From positions 1-48,685 of the forward strand of contig CAKZPB010000119.1 in NCBI GenBank assembly GCA_937138395.1: 48,685 bases of DNA. The letters run 5' to 3'. The DNA is from an uncultured Pseudomonadota bacterium. Lineage in GTDB: Bacteria; Pseudomonadota; Gammaproteobacteria; Xanthomonadales; Wenzhouxiangellaceae. Shown here piece by piece: positions 18,937-26,553 of this stretch. Within the stretch, counting starts at the first letter, position 1; each line of letters opens with the position of its first letter. Under the pieces are notes generated by a model. That model ran no database searches, was not told where the DNA came from, and saw nothing but the letters and a program-made list of their open reading frames with translations. Both the position numbers and the translations under genes were made by a program.

Positions 18937-20073
18937 ATGAATCAACCAAACACCGTTCCGCTTCAACCGTCCGATCTTCGTGGCCTGAGCCGGCTTGCGA
19001 TTGATGGTGTGGTGGGCGTAACCGATCTTGTCGAGCATCTTCATGCCAGTATCAGTGCTCCGTACCGCCGCTCGCCGCAGCGCGCGCACGGCCTGACGGG
19101 CGCTATCTATGGCTCGGTTCGAGGCATCACTCGTCTGGTCGGCGGGAGCATCGATCTGGCGCTTGCTCCGCTGGGTTCGGGCGTTGACGATCCCTCATCG
19201 ACCCGCCGTATCGACGTCCAGTCTGTGCTCAATGGCGTGTTAGGTGACTATCTGGCTGATACCAACAACCCATTGGCGATCGAGCTGGACCTGTTGCACC
19301 AAGGCAAGTCCATCCTGCGCGAGTCGAGAATGCCCGAGGTCGATTCGGCCAGCCGCCAGGTCGTGCTCTTCATTCACGGACTTTGTCTTCATCCAGGGCG
19401 TTGGGGGGCGGAATTGTCTGAATCACTGCCTGCACGGCTGGCGCAAAGGGCGGATTGCACGATCCTGCACCTTCACTACAATACCGGCCGAGCCATCGAC
19501 GCCAACGGTCGGGCGCTGGCCAACGTGCTGGATGAAATGATCAAACGCTGGCCGGTCGACGTCGAGCAGATCACGCTGATCGGCCACAGCATGGGTGGGC
19601 TGGTGGCGCGCAGTGCTGCTCATCACGCGCAGTCCGCCGGCCATCAATGGGCCGGGCGTTTGCAGCGCATCGTCACCCTCGGAACGCCACACCTGGGCGC
19701 ACCGCTTGAGCGGGCAGGCCACCGGGTGGATCAACTGTTCGGAATTTCACGCTATTCACGACCGTTTGCGCGACTGTCTGCGCTGCGCAGTGCCGGCATC
19801 ACTGATCTTCGCTGGGGCATCACCGGCAATCGCCTGATCAATGACCCGCTCCCGGCGGGGGCAACCCTGCACCTGGTCGCAGGAAGTCGATCCGAGGCGG
19901 GTAGCCGAGTGGAATCGGGCGACGGCCTGGTACCGGTGGAAAGCGCACTGGCTGCTGGTCAATGGCGTTGTTCGCAACGGGTTGACCGGATTCGGTTTCA
20001 TGAATGCAGTCATCTGGAGCTGATGCGTCACCCAGCGGTTATTGATTACGTGGATCGAGCACTGGCCGACTGA
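18937..20073 (+). CDS. Alpha/beta hydrolase, lipase/esterase of PGAP1-like type
   Basis: 378 residues from ATG 18937; a GTG start further upstream is possible but unsupported. The catalytic core begins near residue 140 with VVLFIHGLCLHPGRWG. The nucleophile elbow is GHSMGGLVARSAAHHA, followed by IVTLGTPHLGAPLERAGH, a pairing typical of PGAP1-like lipases and bacterial triacylglycerol lipases. GDGLVPVESAL probably holds the acid residue and FHECSHLELMRHP the histidine. The first 130 residues are helical with no clear signal peptide. Substrate unknown; it could be a cytosolic or membrane-associated lipid or polyester hydrolase. Confidence 0.82.
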   Translation: MNQPNTVPLQPSDLRGLSRLAIDGVVGVTDLVEHLHASISAPYRRSPQRAHGLTGAIYGSVRGITRLVGGSIDLALAPLGSGVDDPSSTRRIDVQSVLNGVLGDYLADTNNPLAIELDLLHQGKSILRESRMPEVDSASRQVVLFIHGLCLHPGRWGAELSESLPARLAQRADCTILHLHYNTGRAIDANGRALANVLDEMIKRWPVDVEQITLIGHSMGGLVARSAAHHAQSAGHQWAGRLQRIVTLGTPHLGAPLERAGHRVDQLFGISRYSRPFARLSALRSAGITDLRWGITGNRLINDPLPAGATLHLVAGSRSEAGSRVESGDGLVPVESALAAGQWRCSQRVDRIRFHECSHLELMRHPAVIDYVDRALAD

Positions 20074-20343
20074 ACCCATTGATCCAGTCAAAACCATCGA
20101 ACGTGTGAGCACTGAGTCCAGCGCTCTTTGACCTGATCATGGCATTAATGATCGTACGGTGTCGCAGGCAGTGCGCTGGCCATTGATGCGGCGGGCTGAT
20201 CGATCCGTGGCACAGCCTTCAAGCGCTCGTTGCTCGCCTGAGTATCCTCCGGGCCTGGAACGGTCACTGCCTGCTTCAATCAAGAATCAGTGTGCAGGCG
20301 GGCTTGCAGTGATCCGGAGCGGCTTGACCGGATGGGTAATGCG

Positions 20344-20901
20344 TTAACTTGCCCACTTGATATTGCAGCCTACGCTGGGTTTTTGAAGGGGATTGACTGG
20401 CTGATTCTGCACCAGCGCATCGACCGCAGCGCGCAAGTCGGCGCCGGTTACCGGCTGGCCATTGCCAGGTCGCGCATCGTCGAACTGGCCTCGATACGCC
20501 AGTTTGCGATCGCGATCAAACACGAAGAAGTCCGGAGTACAGGTTGCATCGTAGGCTCGTGCGATGGCCTGACTTTCGTCGTACAGATACGCGAACGGGA
20601 AGTCTTTTGCATCCGCCAGTTCGGCCATCCGCTCCGGGTGATCTTCAGGATAGCCAGACACATCATTGCTGCTGATGGCCACGATGCCGACTTCCGGCCG
20701 CGCGTAATCACGACCGAAGGCGACTAACCCATCAAGCACATGCTTGACGAATGGGCAGTGGTTGCAGATAAACATCACCACGGTGGCTGTATTGCCGGCC
20801 AGCGCGTCCAGGCTCAGTTCCTTGCCGGTCCGTGGTTCCGACAATTGAAAGTCCGGGGCTGTGCTGCCCAGGTCTCGCATGCTGGATTCGGTTTTTGCCA
20901 T
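20344..20901 (-). CDS. Thioredoxin-fold redoxin (AhpC/TSA-like)
   Basis: 185 residues from ATG 20901, which has an AGAGGA ribosome site; the longer in-frame start upstream lacks one. The fold begins LGSTAPDFQLSEPRTGKELSL. The redox site is CNHCPFV (a CxxC in VVMFICNHCPFVKHV), and a conserved cis-Pro segment TCTPDFFVFD follows. This is the thioredoxin-family group with CNHCP, annotated as alkyl hydroperoxide reductase/thiol-specific antioxidant-like. It has no signal peptide, so it is cytosolic. It ends convergently with the lipase gene. A 270-base gap between them (20074-20343) holds no feature I can support. Confidence 0.85.
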   Translation of the reverse strand: MAKTESSMRDLGSTAPDFQLSEPRTGKELSLDALAGNTATVVMFICNHCPFVKHVLDGLVAFGRDYARPEVGIVAISSNDVSGYPEDHPERMAELADAKDFPFAYLYDESQAIARAYDATCTPDFFVFDRDRKLAYRGQFDDARPGNGQPVTGADLRAAVDALVQNQPVNPLQKPSVGCNIKWAS

Positions 20902-21012
20902 GATTGGTCCTCTTGTTGATTCGATTCTTCCATTCAATCCTGTGTTGAATGGTTTTCGGCATTCCTGCCCCAGAAAGCCTCTAGCTGCTGCGGTCGCCCG
21001 CTGAACGGCTTT

Positions 21013-21570
21013 TCAGTGCGATCCTTTCTGCTGTTCAAGCCAGGCTTTGATAGTACGGGAGGGCAGCGGAAAGTAGCCGTTGACGACCTGCGGACTGCCA
21101 GCGCTGGCATCCTCAACCAGATGAATATGCTGGCCATTGATTTCGCTTAGTTCCAGACAATCGTCGACATCGTAAAGGTCGTCTTTATGGATTTCCTGAC
21201 GACCGGGCAATAGTTCGGCCCTGGCACGGGCCTTGGCTTCGGTCTTGTTCTTGGCGACATAGAAGGCGTAGGCATGCTGTTCGGCCAGCTCATCTTCAGC
21301 GTACCCACCAATATTGATGAAAAAGAGTCGTTTAAGGCCGTTGGGTGGCGCGTCGCGCAGTTCGATGCGGTGCCCGTCAGCCTGCTCCAGGCGAGCATAG
21401 GCGTCAATATGCAGGCCCTGAGGCTGACCAAACCACTGGTCGAGCAACTGGACGTGCATTGACGACAGGGTGGTGCCGAGGGCAAAGGCAATATCGTGAA
21501 GTTCGATTCGACAGCCTGGCGCGCGACCGCCCAGCATGACCGCGTACAGTGAGAGCGTGTTCTTGTTCAT
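21013..21570 (-). CDS. DUF1543 family protein
   Basis: 185 residues, cytosolic. The N-terminal LYAVMLGGRAPGCRIELHDIAF and the HAYAFYVAKNKTEAKARARAEL repeat-like segment are diagnostic of DUF1543, a family of unknown function. The motif LFFINIGGYAEDELAEQHAY joins two similar halves, suggesting an internal duplication of a small alpha/beta unit. It is upstream of the redoxin gene on the same strand (111 bases) and may share its transcript. No function can be given. Confidence 0.82.
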   Translation of the reverse strand: MNKNTLSLYAVMLGGRAPGCRIELHDIAFALGTTLSSMHVQLLDQWFGQPQGLHIDAYARLEQADGHRIELRDAPPNGLKRLFFINIGGYAEDELAEQHAYAFYVAKNKTEAKARARAELLPGRQEIHKDDLYDVDDCLELSEINGQHIHLVEDASAGSPQVVNGYFPLPSRTIKAWLEQQKGSH

Positions 21571-21725
21571 GACTTCAGAAGGTCTTTTACAAGGACTGGT
21601 ATTGTGGCACCGGCCCGAGGTACGGACAAAGGTTTATGCGATGGTCCTGCCATGAGAAAGGAAACAATCTGGGGAATTGCCACGCGCATTCATCAGAGTC
21701 CTGTGATTTCAGTCACGCTTGTTGC

Positions 21726-21755
21726 TGGACATCCTTTTTAAGGCTGTGCTACAAC
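21726..21755 (+). promoter_or_regulatory. Candidate sigma-70 promoter for the metalloprotease pair
   Basis: TGGACA (21726-21731), 18-base spacer, TACAAC (21750-21755) preceded by TGC, i.e. an extended -10. It would start RNA near 21762, leaving a leader of about 77 bases before the ATG at 21839. This is the best promoter match I see for this plus-strand block. Confidence 0.45.
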
Positions 21756-21838
21756 AAGCGCATGCAATCCACACAAGGGGTGTCGATTGATCGAGTCAAT
21801 CCGAACGTTCCCCTGTTGACTGATCGAGAGGTCCTACG

Positions 21839-22387
21839 ATGAACAGCGTCCAATCTGTTCTCCGAAATGCTGTGCTGACGGTAGTACTGCTGATTGCCAG
21901 CACGCTGCATGCATCTACGCTGGTGTATGAACGGCAGTATTCGCACTTCGAGCACGGTCAGAACACGCTGCGCGTCATGCTGACGGATCAAGGCTTGTTG
22001 ACGATCGAGCGCCCGCCGTTCATGACCCAGCCTGGCCGCTATGAGTACCAGGTGGACCCGGTCCACTACCTTTCGCTGAGTTCAGGCTTGAACGCTGTGC
22101 CGGCCGGTTCCGTTGAGCTGCAGTCGCGCTACCGTCAGCGTCTTGAGGGGCAGTCCCTTTTTGTCAGCCATCCGGAACTATCCAGGTTCCAGCGCCTTGA
22201 TGCATCGAGGAACGTGATGGATCAGCTTGAAATCGAATCAATCGACGCGCAGCGATTGCAGACCCGCGACGATCCGGCGTTGGAGCAGGCCAAGCGGCTG
22301 GAAGCCCAGTGGTGGCAACTGATGGATGATGCATTGAACAATCAGTCAGATTCGGCAACGGAAGCACAAACGAGATTCAGTCCATGA
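21839..22387 (+). CDS. Small exported protein of unknown function, coupled to metalloprotease
   Basis: 182 residues. A signal peptide is clear: MNSVQSVLRNAVLTVVLLIA then STLHAS, with cleavage near residue 26. The mature part is hydrophilic with a strand-rich first half (LVYERQYSHFEHGQNTLRVML) and a helical, acidic C-terminal quarter. No cysteine, lipobox or known domain is seen. Its stop overlaps the metalloprotease start (ATGA at 22384-22387). Inference: a partner, inhibitor or folding helper of that protease. I do not recognise the family. Confidence 0.75.
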   Translation: MNSVQSVLRNAVLTVVLLIASTLHASTLVYERQYSHFEHGQNTLRVMLTDQGLLTIERPPFMTQPGRYEYQVDPVHYLSLSSGLNAVPAGSVELQSRYRQRLEGQSLFVSHPELSRFQRLDASRNVMDQLEIESIDAQRLQTRDDPALEQAKRLEAQWWQLMDDALNNQSDSATEAQTRFSP

Positions 22388-23388
22388 TCGGAACTCGATT
22401 GGCCTTGCTCGTATTGCTGCCCATCAGCTCAGGTCCGTTATGGGCGAGTGCATTCATCTTTTCCGGTGAGAGCAATCCGGACGTGATCCTGCATCCGTCC
22501 GGTTATACCGGTACAGGCGGCGACCTGCAGGTCGAAGTCTGTATTGCCACGGATAGCGAATCGATTGATGACATGCAAATTTCGCTGGCCAATTCCATTG
22601 CCATCTGGAATCGGCTGGAGCCGGCCAGCCCGAATTCGTTTCGCGGCGGTAATAACAACATCCCCAGTGGGCAGATCGATTTCGAGTCCGTGTTGACCCA
22701 TGAAATCGGTCACTGCATCGGACTTGCGCATGTCAATGCAGCTTCCGAGTCCGGACTCGGCGGAAACAATCGCAACTACACCAAGGCCGGAGACGGGCCG
22801 AATAATGAATTGGATATCAATCCGGGCCCGGATGGCGTTCGCGGTTCGGCCGATGATATTCGCGGTGACGACGTTAACCTTCACTGGTTCGAATTAGGAT
22901 CCAACAACCCCTTCATTCTGGGTGATGTGGTTGATGCATCAACCTACAGCGTCGAGCTGGCAGACCTGCCGCCGGGCGATTCTTTTGCCGCGAATGCAGA
23001 CCTCGCTGTCAGTAGCTTGCTCGGTTTTCCGAATACCGAAGCCATCATGCAACAGGGTGCGCGTACTGATGAAGATCAGCGTCTACTCGCAGTCAGCGAT
23101 GTGGCTGGCATTCGACTCGGCATGGCCGGTCTGGACCGCATGGAAGGCACCGCCGACGACTATCGCCTTCGCCTGGTCTACGGTGGCGTTCGGGATGATT
23201 GCGACATTACCGTGACTGTTGGCGGTAGCAGCTTTGCCTTCTGTTCGCTCGGCGGCTCCAGTATTGGGCCTGACAACCGCCGCGTCACAACGGGCAACGC
23301 CGTGATGGGCTCAGCGGATAACTTCAATTGGTTCTTTAACGACGTCGAGTTTCTGCCTCAAGTATTGTTTTCAGACGGATTTGAATAA
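22384..23388 (+). CDS. Secreted matrixin-like zinc metalloprotease
   Basis: 334 residues with a signal peptide (cleavage after LWASA, about residue 23). The zinc signature HEIGHCIGLAH gives His106, Glu107, His110 and His116, the metzincin pattern HExxHxxGxxH. A Met-turn follows at NTEAIMQQG (Met222), which supports the matrixin clan. An Asp/Gly-rich insert (about 145-164) could bind calcium. No cysteine-switch propeptide is present before the catalytic domain. The C-terminus is LPQVLFSDGFE, a tag shared in part with the beta-helix protein at 39047. It is coupled to the preceding small exported gene, and is predicted to act outside the inner membrane. Confidence 0.85.
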   Translation: MIGTRLALLVLLPISSGPLWASAFIFSGESNPDVILHPSGYTGTGGDLQVEVCIATDSESIDDMQISLANSIAIWNRLEPASPNSFRGGNNNIPSGQIDFESVLTHEIGHCIGLAHVNAASESGLGGNNRNYTKAGDGPNNELDINPGPDGVRGSADDIRGDDVNLHWFELGSNNPFILGDVVDASTYSVELADLPPGDSFAANADLAVSSLLGFPNTEAIMQQGARTDEDQRLLAVSDVAGIRLGMAGLDRMEGTADDYRLRLVYGGVRDDCDITVTVGGSSFAFCSLGGSSIGPDNRRVTTGNAVMGSADNFNWFFNDVEFLPQVLFSDGFE

Positions 23389-23605
23389 TCCGCACAGGGG
23401 CTGAATCCAGAACAGTACAGTGCGCTCAGAACGTTGGCCCGAGTGTTCGATCCATGTCGATTTCCCAAGCGCGTCTGACAACGCTGTACGGTCGCGATGG
23501 CGTCTTTACTCGTTAAGGATGAGCTCCTGTTCAGCACACTTTCTTGGACTGTACTGAGACCTGCGTTTCGTTTATGCTGCACCGTTGCAACGGTCTAGGA
23601 CAAAC

Positions 23606-25687
23606 GTGGTCCGGAAATTTCGCTATAAAGCGTTTATCAGCTATAGCCATGTTGATAAGGCAGTGGCCGAGTGGTTACATAAAGCCCTTGAAACCTACCG
23701 TTTACCGCGCTCGATCCTGAAGCAATCCCGTCTGACCAACACCTCAGCGCCCAAATTGACCCCGATTTTTCGAGATCGGGATGAATTACCGGCCTCAGGC
23801 GAACTGAGCGTGGAGTTGCACAATGCGCTCAAACAATCTGAATTTCTGATCGTTGTCGCATCACCCAGTTCGGCACAGTCCCAGTGGGTGAATAAAGAGG
23901 TTCAGTATTTCAAGCAGCACCATGGCGATTCACGGGTGCTGGTCGTGATTGCCGACGGTGTACCAGGTTCCGGGACCTCGAACGAGTGCTTTGTTCCCGC
24001 TTTGCTCCGTCAAGTCAGCCCATTGGGCGAGCTGACTGAGCAAGCAAGTGAACCATTGGCAGCTGATCTGCGCGAACAGGGCGATGGCAAGCGACTGGTC
24101 AAGCTCAAGCTTGTTGCGGGGTTGACAGGCGTGAGTCTGAATCAGCTCGTTCGTCGCGACGAAGTGCGCCGACAGCGGACCTTGATTGCGTATGCCGCCG
24201 TGGTCAGTGTGATCGCCATTAGCATGAGCGTGATGGCAGCGATGGCAGTGCGAGGACAGATCGAAGCCGATCGGCAGCGCGCAGAATCCGACGGCCTGAT
24301 TGAATTCATGCTGACCGATTTGCGCGATCAGCTCGAACCCGTCGGACGGCTGGAAATTTTTGATTCCGTGGGCCAGCGTGCGTTGGCCTATTTTGCCAAT
24401 CAGGATATCGATACCCTGGATGCCGATTCCCTGGGGCGTCGTGCGCGTGCGCTGCATCTGGTTGGTGAGGTGCGTGATCTACAGGCCGATTCCGAGGGTG
24501 CCCTGGAGGCGTTCATTCAAGCCCAGCAAACCACGGGCGAATTGTTGGCGCGAGATCCAACGAATGTCAACCGGATCTATGATCATTCCCAGAGTACTTT
24601 CTGGGTCGGCTATGTGGACTGGCAGCGCAACGAAATCGATGCGGCAGAACGGCGCTTTCTCGAGTACAACCAGCTGGCCAATCAATTAGTTTCGCAGGAG
24701 CCGGACAACAAAGAGTGGCAGCTTGAGCAGTCCAGTTCGCTGGTAAACCTGGGCGTTATGCTGCACTACGAGGGGCGAGATGCAGAGGCTATTCCTTATT
24801 TCAGACAAGCGCTGGAAATTGATCAACGCCTGGCTCAGGCCGATCCTGATGATCAGGAGTTGAGATGGAGCGTGGCTCAGGGCCATGCCTGGCTTTCGGA
24901 TGCATTGCGTGGGGCTGGCGATTTCGCTGGAGCCAGATCGGAACGGTACAAAGAGCGGGCGCTCTATTCGGCCATGTTGGAGAGAGACCAGCGAGATGCC
25001 AGGGCAGAACAGGGCAATGTTGTTGTGCTGTTGCAAATTGCCAATCTCGATATTCTGACCGGGCAATATCGCTCCGCACTCGATTCAGCGCAAAGGGCGT
25101 TGGACCAGGTTTCAGACATGAACGAGAAAGACCCAAGTAATGCGTTCTGGCAAGACTTGACGGTGTCGGCTCATAATCGAACCGTCGAAGCCATGATGTT
25201 GATCGGGGATTGGCCAGCTGCCGAGCGGTTGAATCAGTCTGCACTGCGCCGGGCGCAGGCCATGGTTGAGGCTGATCCAACGGTTACCAGCCGTATTACC
25301 AATGGATTGATGAATGCCCGATGGATGGAAATCGCGATCATGTTTGCCACCTCTGATCGCTTAGTCGCACAACAGCGACGAATGGATTTTGAGCATGAAT
25401 TTGGTCAGGTAGCAGGAATCGAGCCTCAGGATTCAGTTCTTGCGTGGTCGATGATCCATGCGATGATGGCCATCACCCATCGAGCCAATGCCGAATTTGA
25501 CAAGGCTGAAATGCGCATCGATTCGATCATTGAGTTGAATTCGGATTTACCAAGAGTAACTGCTTTGCTGGATTTTCTTGACGGTATAGCAGACAAACAA
25601 CCCTGGCCTGAGAATCGAGTCGATCAGGTCGAACGTATAGGGTACAACCCGGCTCTGATCTTCCAACAGTACGAGGGTAGACAATAA
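23606..25687 (+). CDS. TIR domain - transmembrane - TPR protein
   Basis: 693 residues from GTG 23606, chosen because AGGA lies five bases before it (an upstream TTG at 23585 has none). Residues 6-120 form a TIR domain opening KAFISYSHVDKAVAEWLHKAL. SPSSAQSQWVNKEV keeps the W-x-x-x-E pattern, so Glu98 is a candidate NADase catalytic residue. A basic linker leads to one membrane helix (about 193-215), then about 470 residues of helical repeats consistent with TPRs (GEVRDLQADSEGALEAF, LGVMLHYEGRDAEAIPYF). Predicted topology: TIR in the cytosol, TPR in the periplasm. It overlaps the next small gene by one base (TAATG). TIR proteins can signal, scaffold or cleave NAD; which applies here is unknown. 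Confidence 0.86.
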   Translation: MVRKFRYKAFISYSHVDKAVAEWLHKALETYRLPRSILKQSRLTNTSAPKLTPIFRDRDELPASGELSVELHNALKQSEFLIVVASPSSAQSQWVNKEVQYFKQHHGDSRVLVVIADGVPGSGTSNECFVPALLRQVSPLGELTEQASEPLAADLREQGDGKRLVKLKLVAGLTGVSLNQLVRRDEVRRQRTLIAYAAVVSVIAISMSVMAAMAVRGQIEADRQRAESDGLIEFMLTDLRDQLEPVGRLEIFDSVGQRALAYFANQDIDTLDADSLGRRARALHLVGEVRDLQADSEGALEAFIQAQQTTGELLARDPTNVNRIYDHSQSTFWVGYVDWQRNEIDAAERRFLEYNQLANQLVSQEPDNKEWQLEQSSSLVNLGVMLHYEGRDAEAIPYFRQALEIDQRLAQADPDDQELRWSVAQGHAWLSDALRGAGDFAGARSERYKERALYSAMLERDQRDARAEQGNVVVLLQIANLDILTGQYRSALDSAQRALDQVSDMNEKDPSNAFWQDLTVSAHNRTVEAMMLIGDWPAAERLNQSALRRAQAMVEADPTVTSRITNGLMNARWMEIAIMFATSDRLVAQQRRMDFEHEFGQVAGIEPQDSVLAWSMIHAMMAITHRANAEFDKAEMRIDSIIELNSDLPRVTALLDFLDGIADKQPWPENRVDQVERIGYNPALIFQQYEGRQ

Positions 25688-26169
25688 TGACAATCAATCG
25701 AACATTAGAAATCACCGTTAGCTTCAGCGTTAGCGACACTTCCGACGGCGGTTTTGGTGGTGGTGCAACCTATACACAGACCGGCTCGACACCCGAGATG
25801 GGCCAAATCGTGGATACAGATGGAACGATACACCTTGATCAGGCCAGCAGCTATGACACCAGTCAATTCAATCAGAGCGTTGACCTGATCTTTACGCTCG
25901 ACACGCCGACGACCGGAGCCCATGCCTTTGATGTCGCCTGGGCAACCAAGTACGGCACAGGCATGACGGTCGAGGTCCCGGAAGGCGGTAGTAACTCTGA
26001 AATGAATGTAGTGATAAATGAGAATTCACCGAATACGATCATCATTGAAGATAAAGATGATGATAGCAACGAGTATAACTACAAGCCGGCTATCGAACTG
26101 CTTCGAGAGGGGTATGACCATTACTACATCAGTCTCGATCCACGTATCGTTAATCGTCCCCGGAACTGA
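25687..26169 (+). CDS. Small unknown protein coupled to the TIR-TPR gene
   Basis: 160 residues. The ATG at 25687 shares its A with the TAA stop of the TIR gene, so re-initiation is likely. No signal peptide or membrane helix. The sequence is strand-rich (TLEITVSFSVSD, SVDLIFTLDTP, MTVEVPEGG, MNVVINENSPNTIIIED), suggesting a compact beta-sandwich. An acidic stretch DKDDDSNEYNY comes near residue 120, and the C-terminus is DHYYISLDPRIVNRPRN. I do not recognise the family with confidence. Its coupling suggests it is a cytosolic partner or effector of the TIR protein. Confidence 0.72.
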   Translation: MTINRTLEITVSFSVSDTSDGGFGGGATYTQTGSTPEMGQIVDTDGTIHLDQASSYDTSQFNQSVDLIFTLDTPTTGAHAFDVAWATKYGTGMTVEVPEGGSNSEMNVVINENSPNTIIIEDKDDDSNEYNYKPAIELLREGYDHYYISLDPRIVNRPRN

Positions 26170-26553
26170 TTCAGCAGCCTTTGATTAACCTTGCTCGCAC
26201 CTGACGGGCATGACTGGGAGCTCGTTAGCCGGCGAAGTTGGCGTGCTTTAAAGTAATGCAATCGGATTTTGCGAGACATCACTTTGACTGCAGCAACCTG
26301 TTTGGTTTTATCTGGCAAATCAAGTCCACGACTTGCGCTGCAGGCATAGGGCAATCGGATGCTTGAATCCATCATCAAACCATGACTATTGGCCGTCGAC
26401 TTCGACGGCCTTTTTGTGCAATGATTTTTGTCTGAATACTCATGTTGAATACGCCGGGTCCGGCGGTACTGTGTTTTTCTATGCGGTATTGATCAGCCTC
26501 GTGTGTTTAATGGACTGCTTTTGCAACGAATAATTGAACAAGGATTCAATCTC
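26170..26553. other. 384-base intergenic region with an isolated terminator
   Basis: No gene of convincing length or codon use. It contains an intrinsic terminator at 26391-26415, 222 bases beyond the preceding stop, then an AT-rich stretch leading to the serine hydrolase start. The segment before the terminator could be a long 3' untranslated region or a small RNA. A weak promoter-like pair (TTAGCC 26225-26230, TAAAGT 26249-26254) is the only support for a separate transcript. Confidence 0.5.
26391..26415 (+). terminator. Strong intrinsic terminator
   Basis: Perfect 8-base stem GGCCGTCG / CGACGGCC with an ACTT loop, followed by TTTTT. Orientation is plus, closing whatever is transcribed from the TIR-TPR block or from a small RNA start upstream. 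Confidence 0.85.

Noticed and set aside
20159-20347. 62-codon open frame between lipase and redoxin genes
   Set aside because: Low-quality short frame without start signals; nothing in 20074-20343 is supportable.
23606-26169. Reading the TIR gene pair as a phage-defence island
   Set aside because: No phage, integrase, nuclease, restriction or other defence genes nearby, and the single-helix TPR plan fits an envelope receptor better. Defence remains possible but unsupported.
25687-26169. Assigning the small TIR partner to a named beta-sandwich family
   Set aside because: A vague resemblance from memory only; no motif strong enough to name a family.
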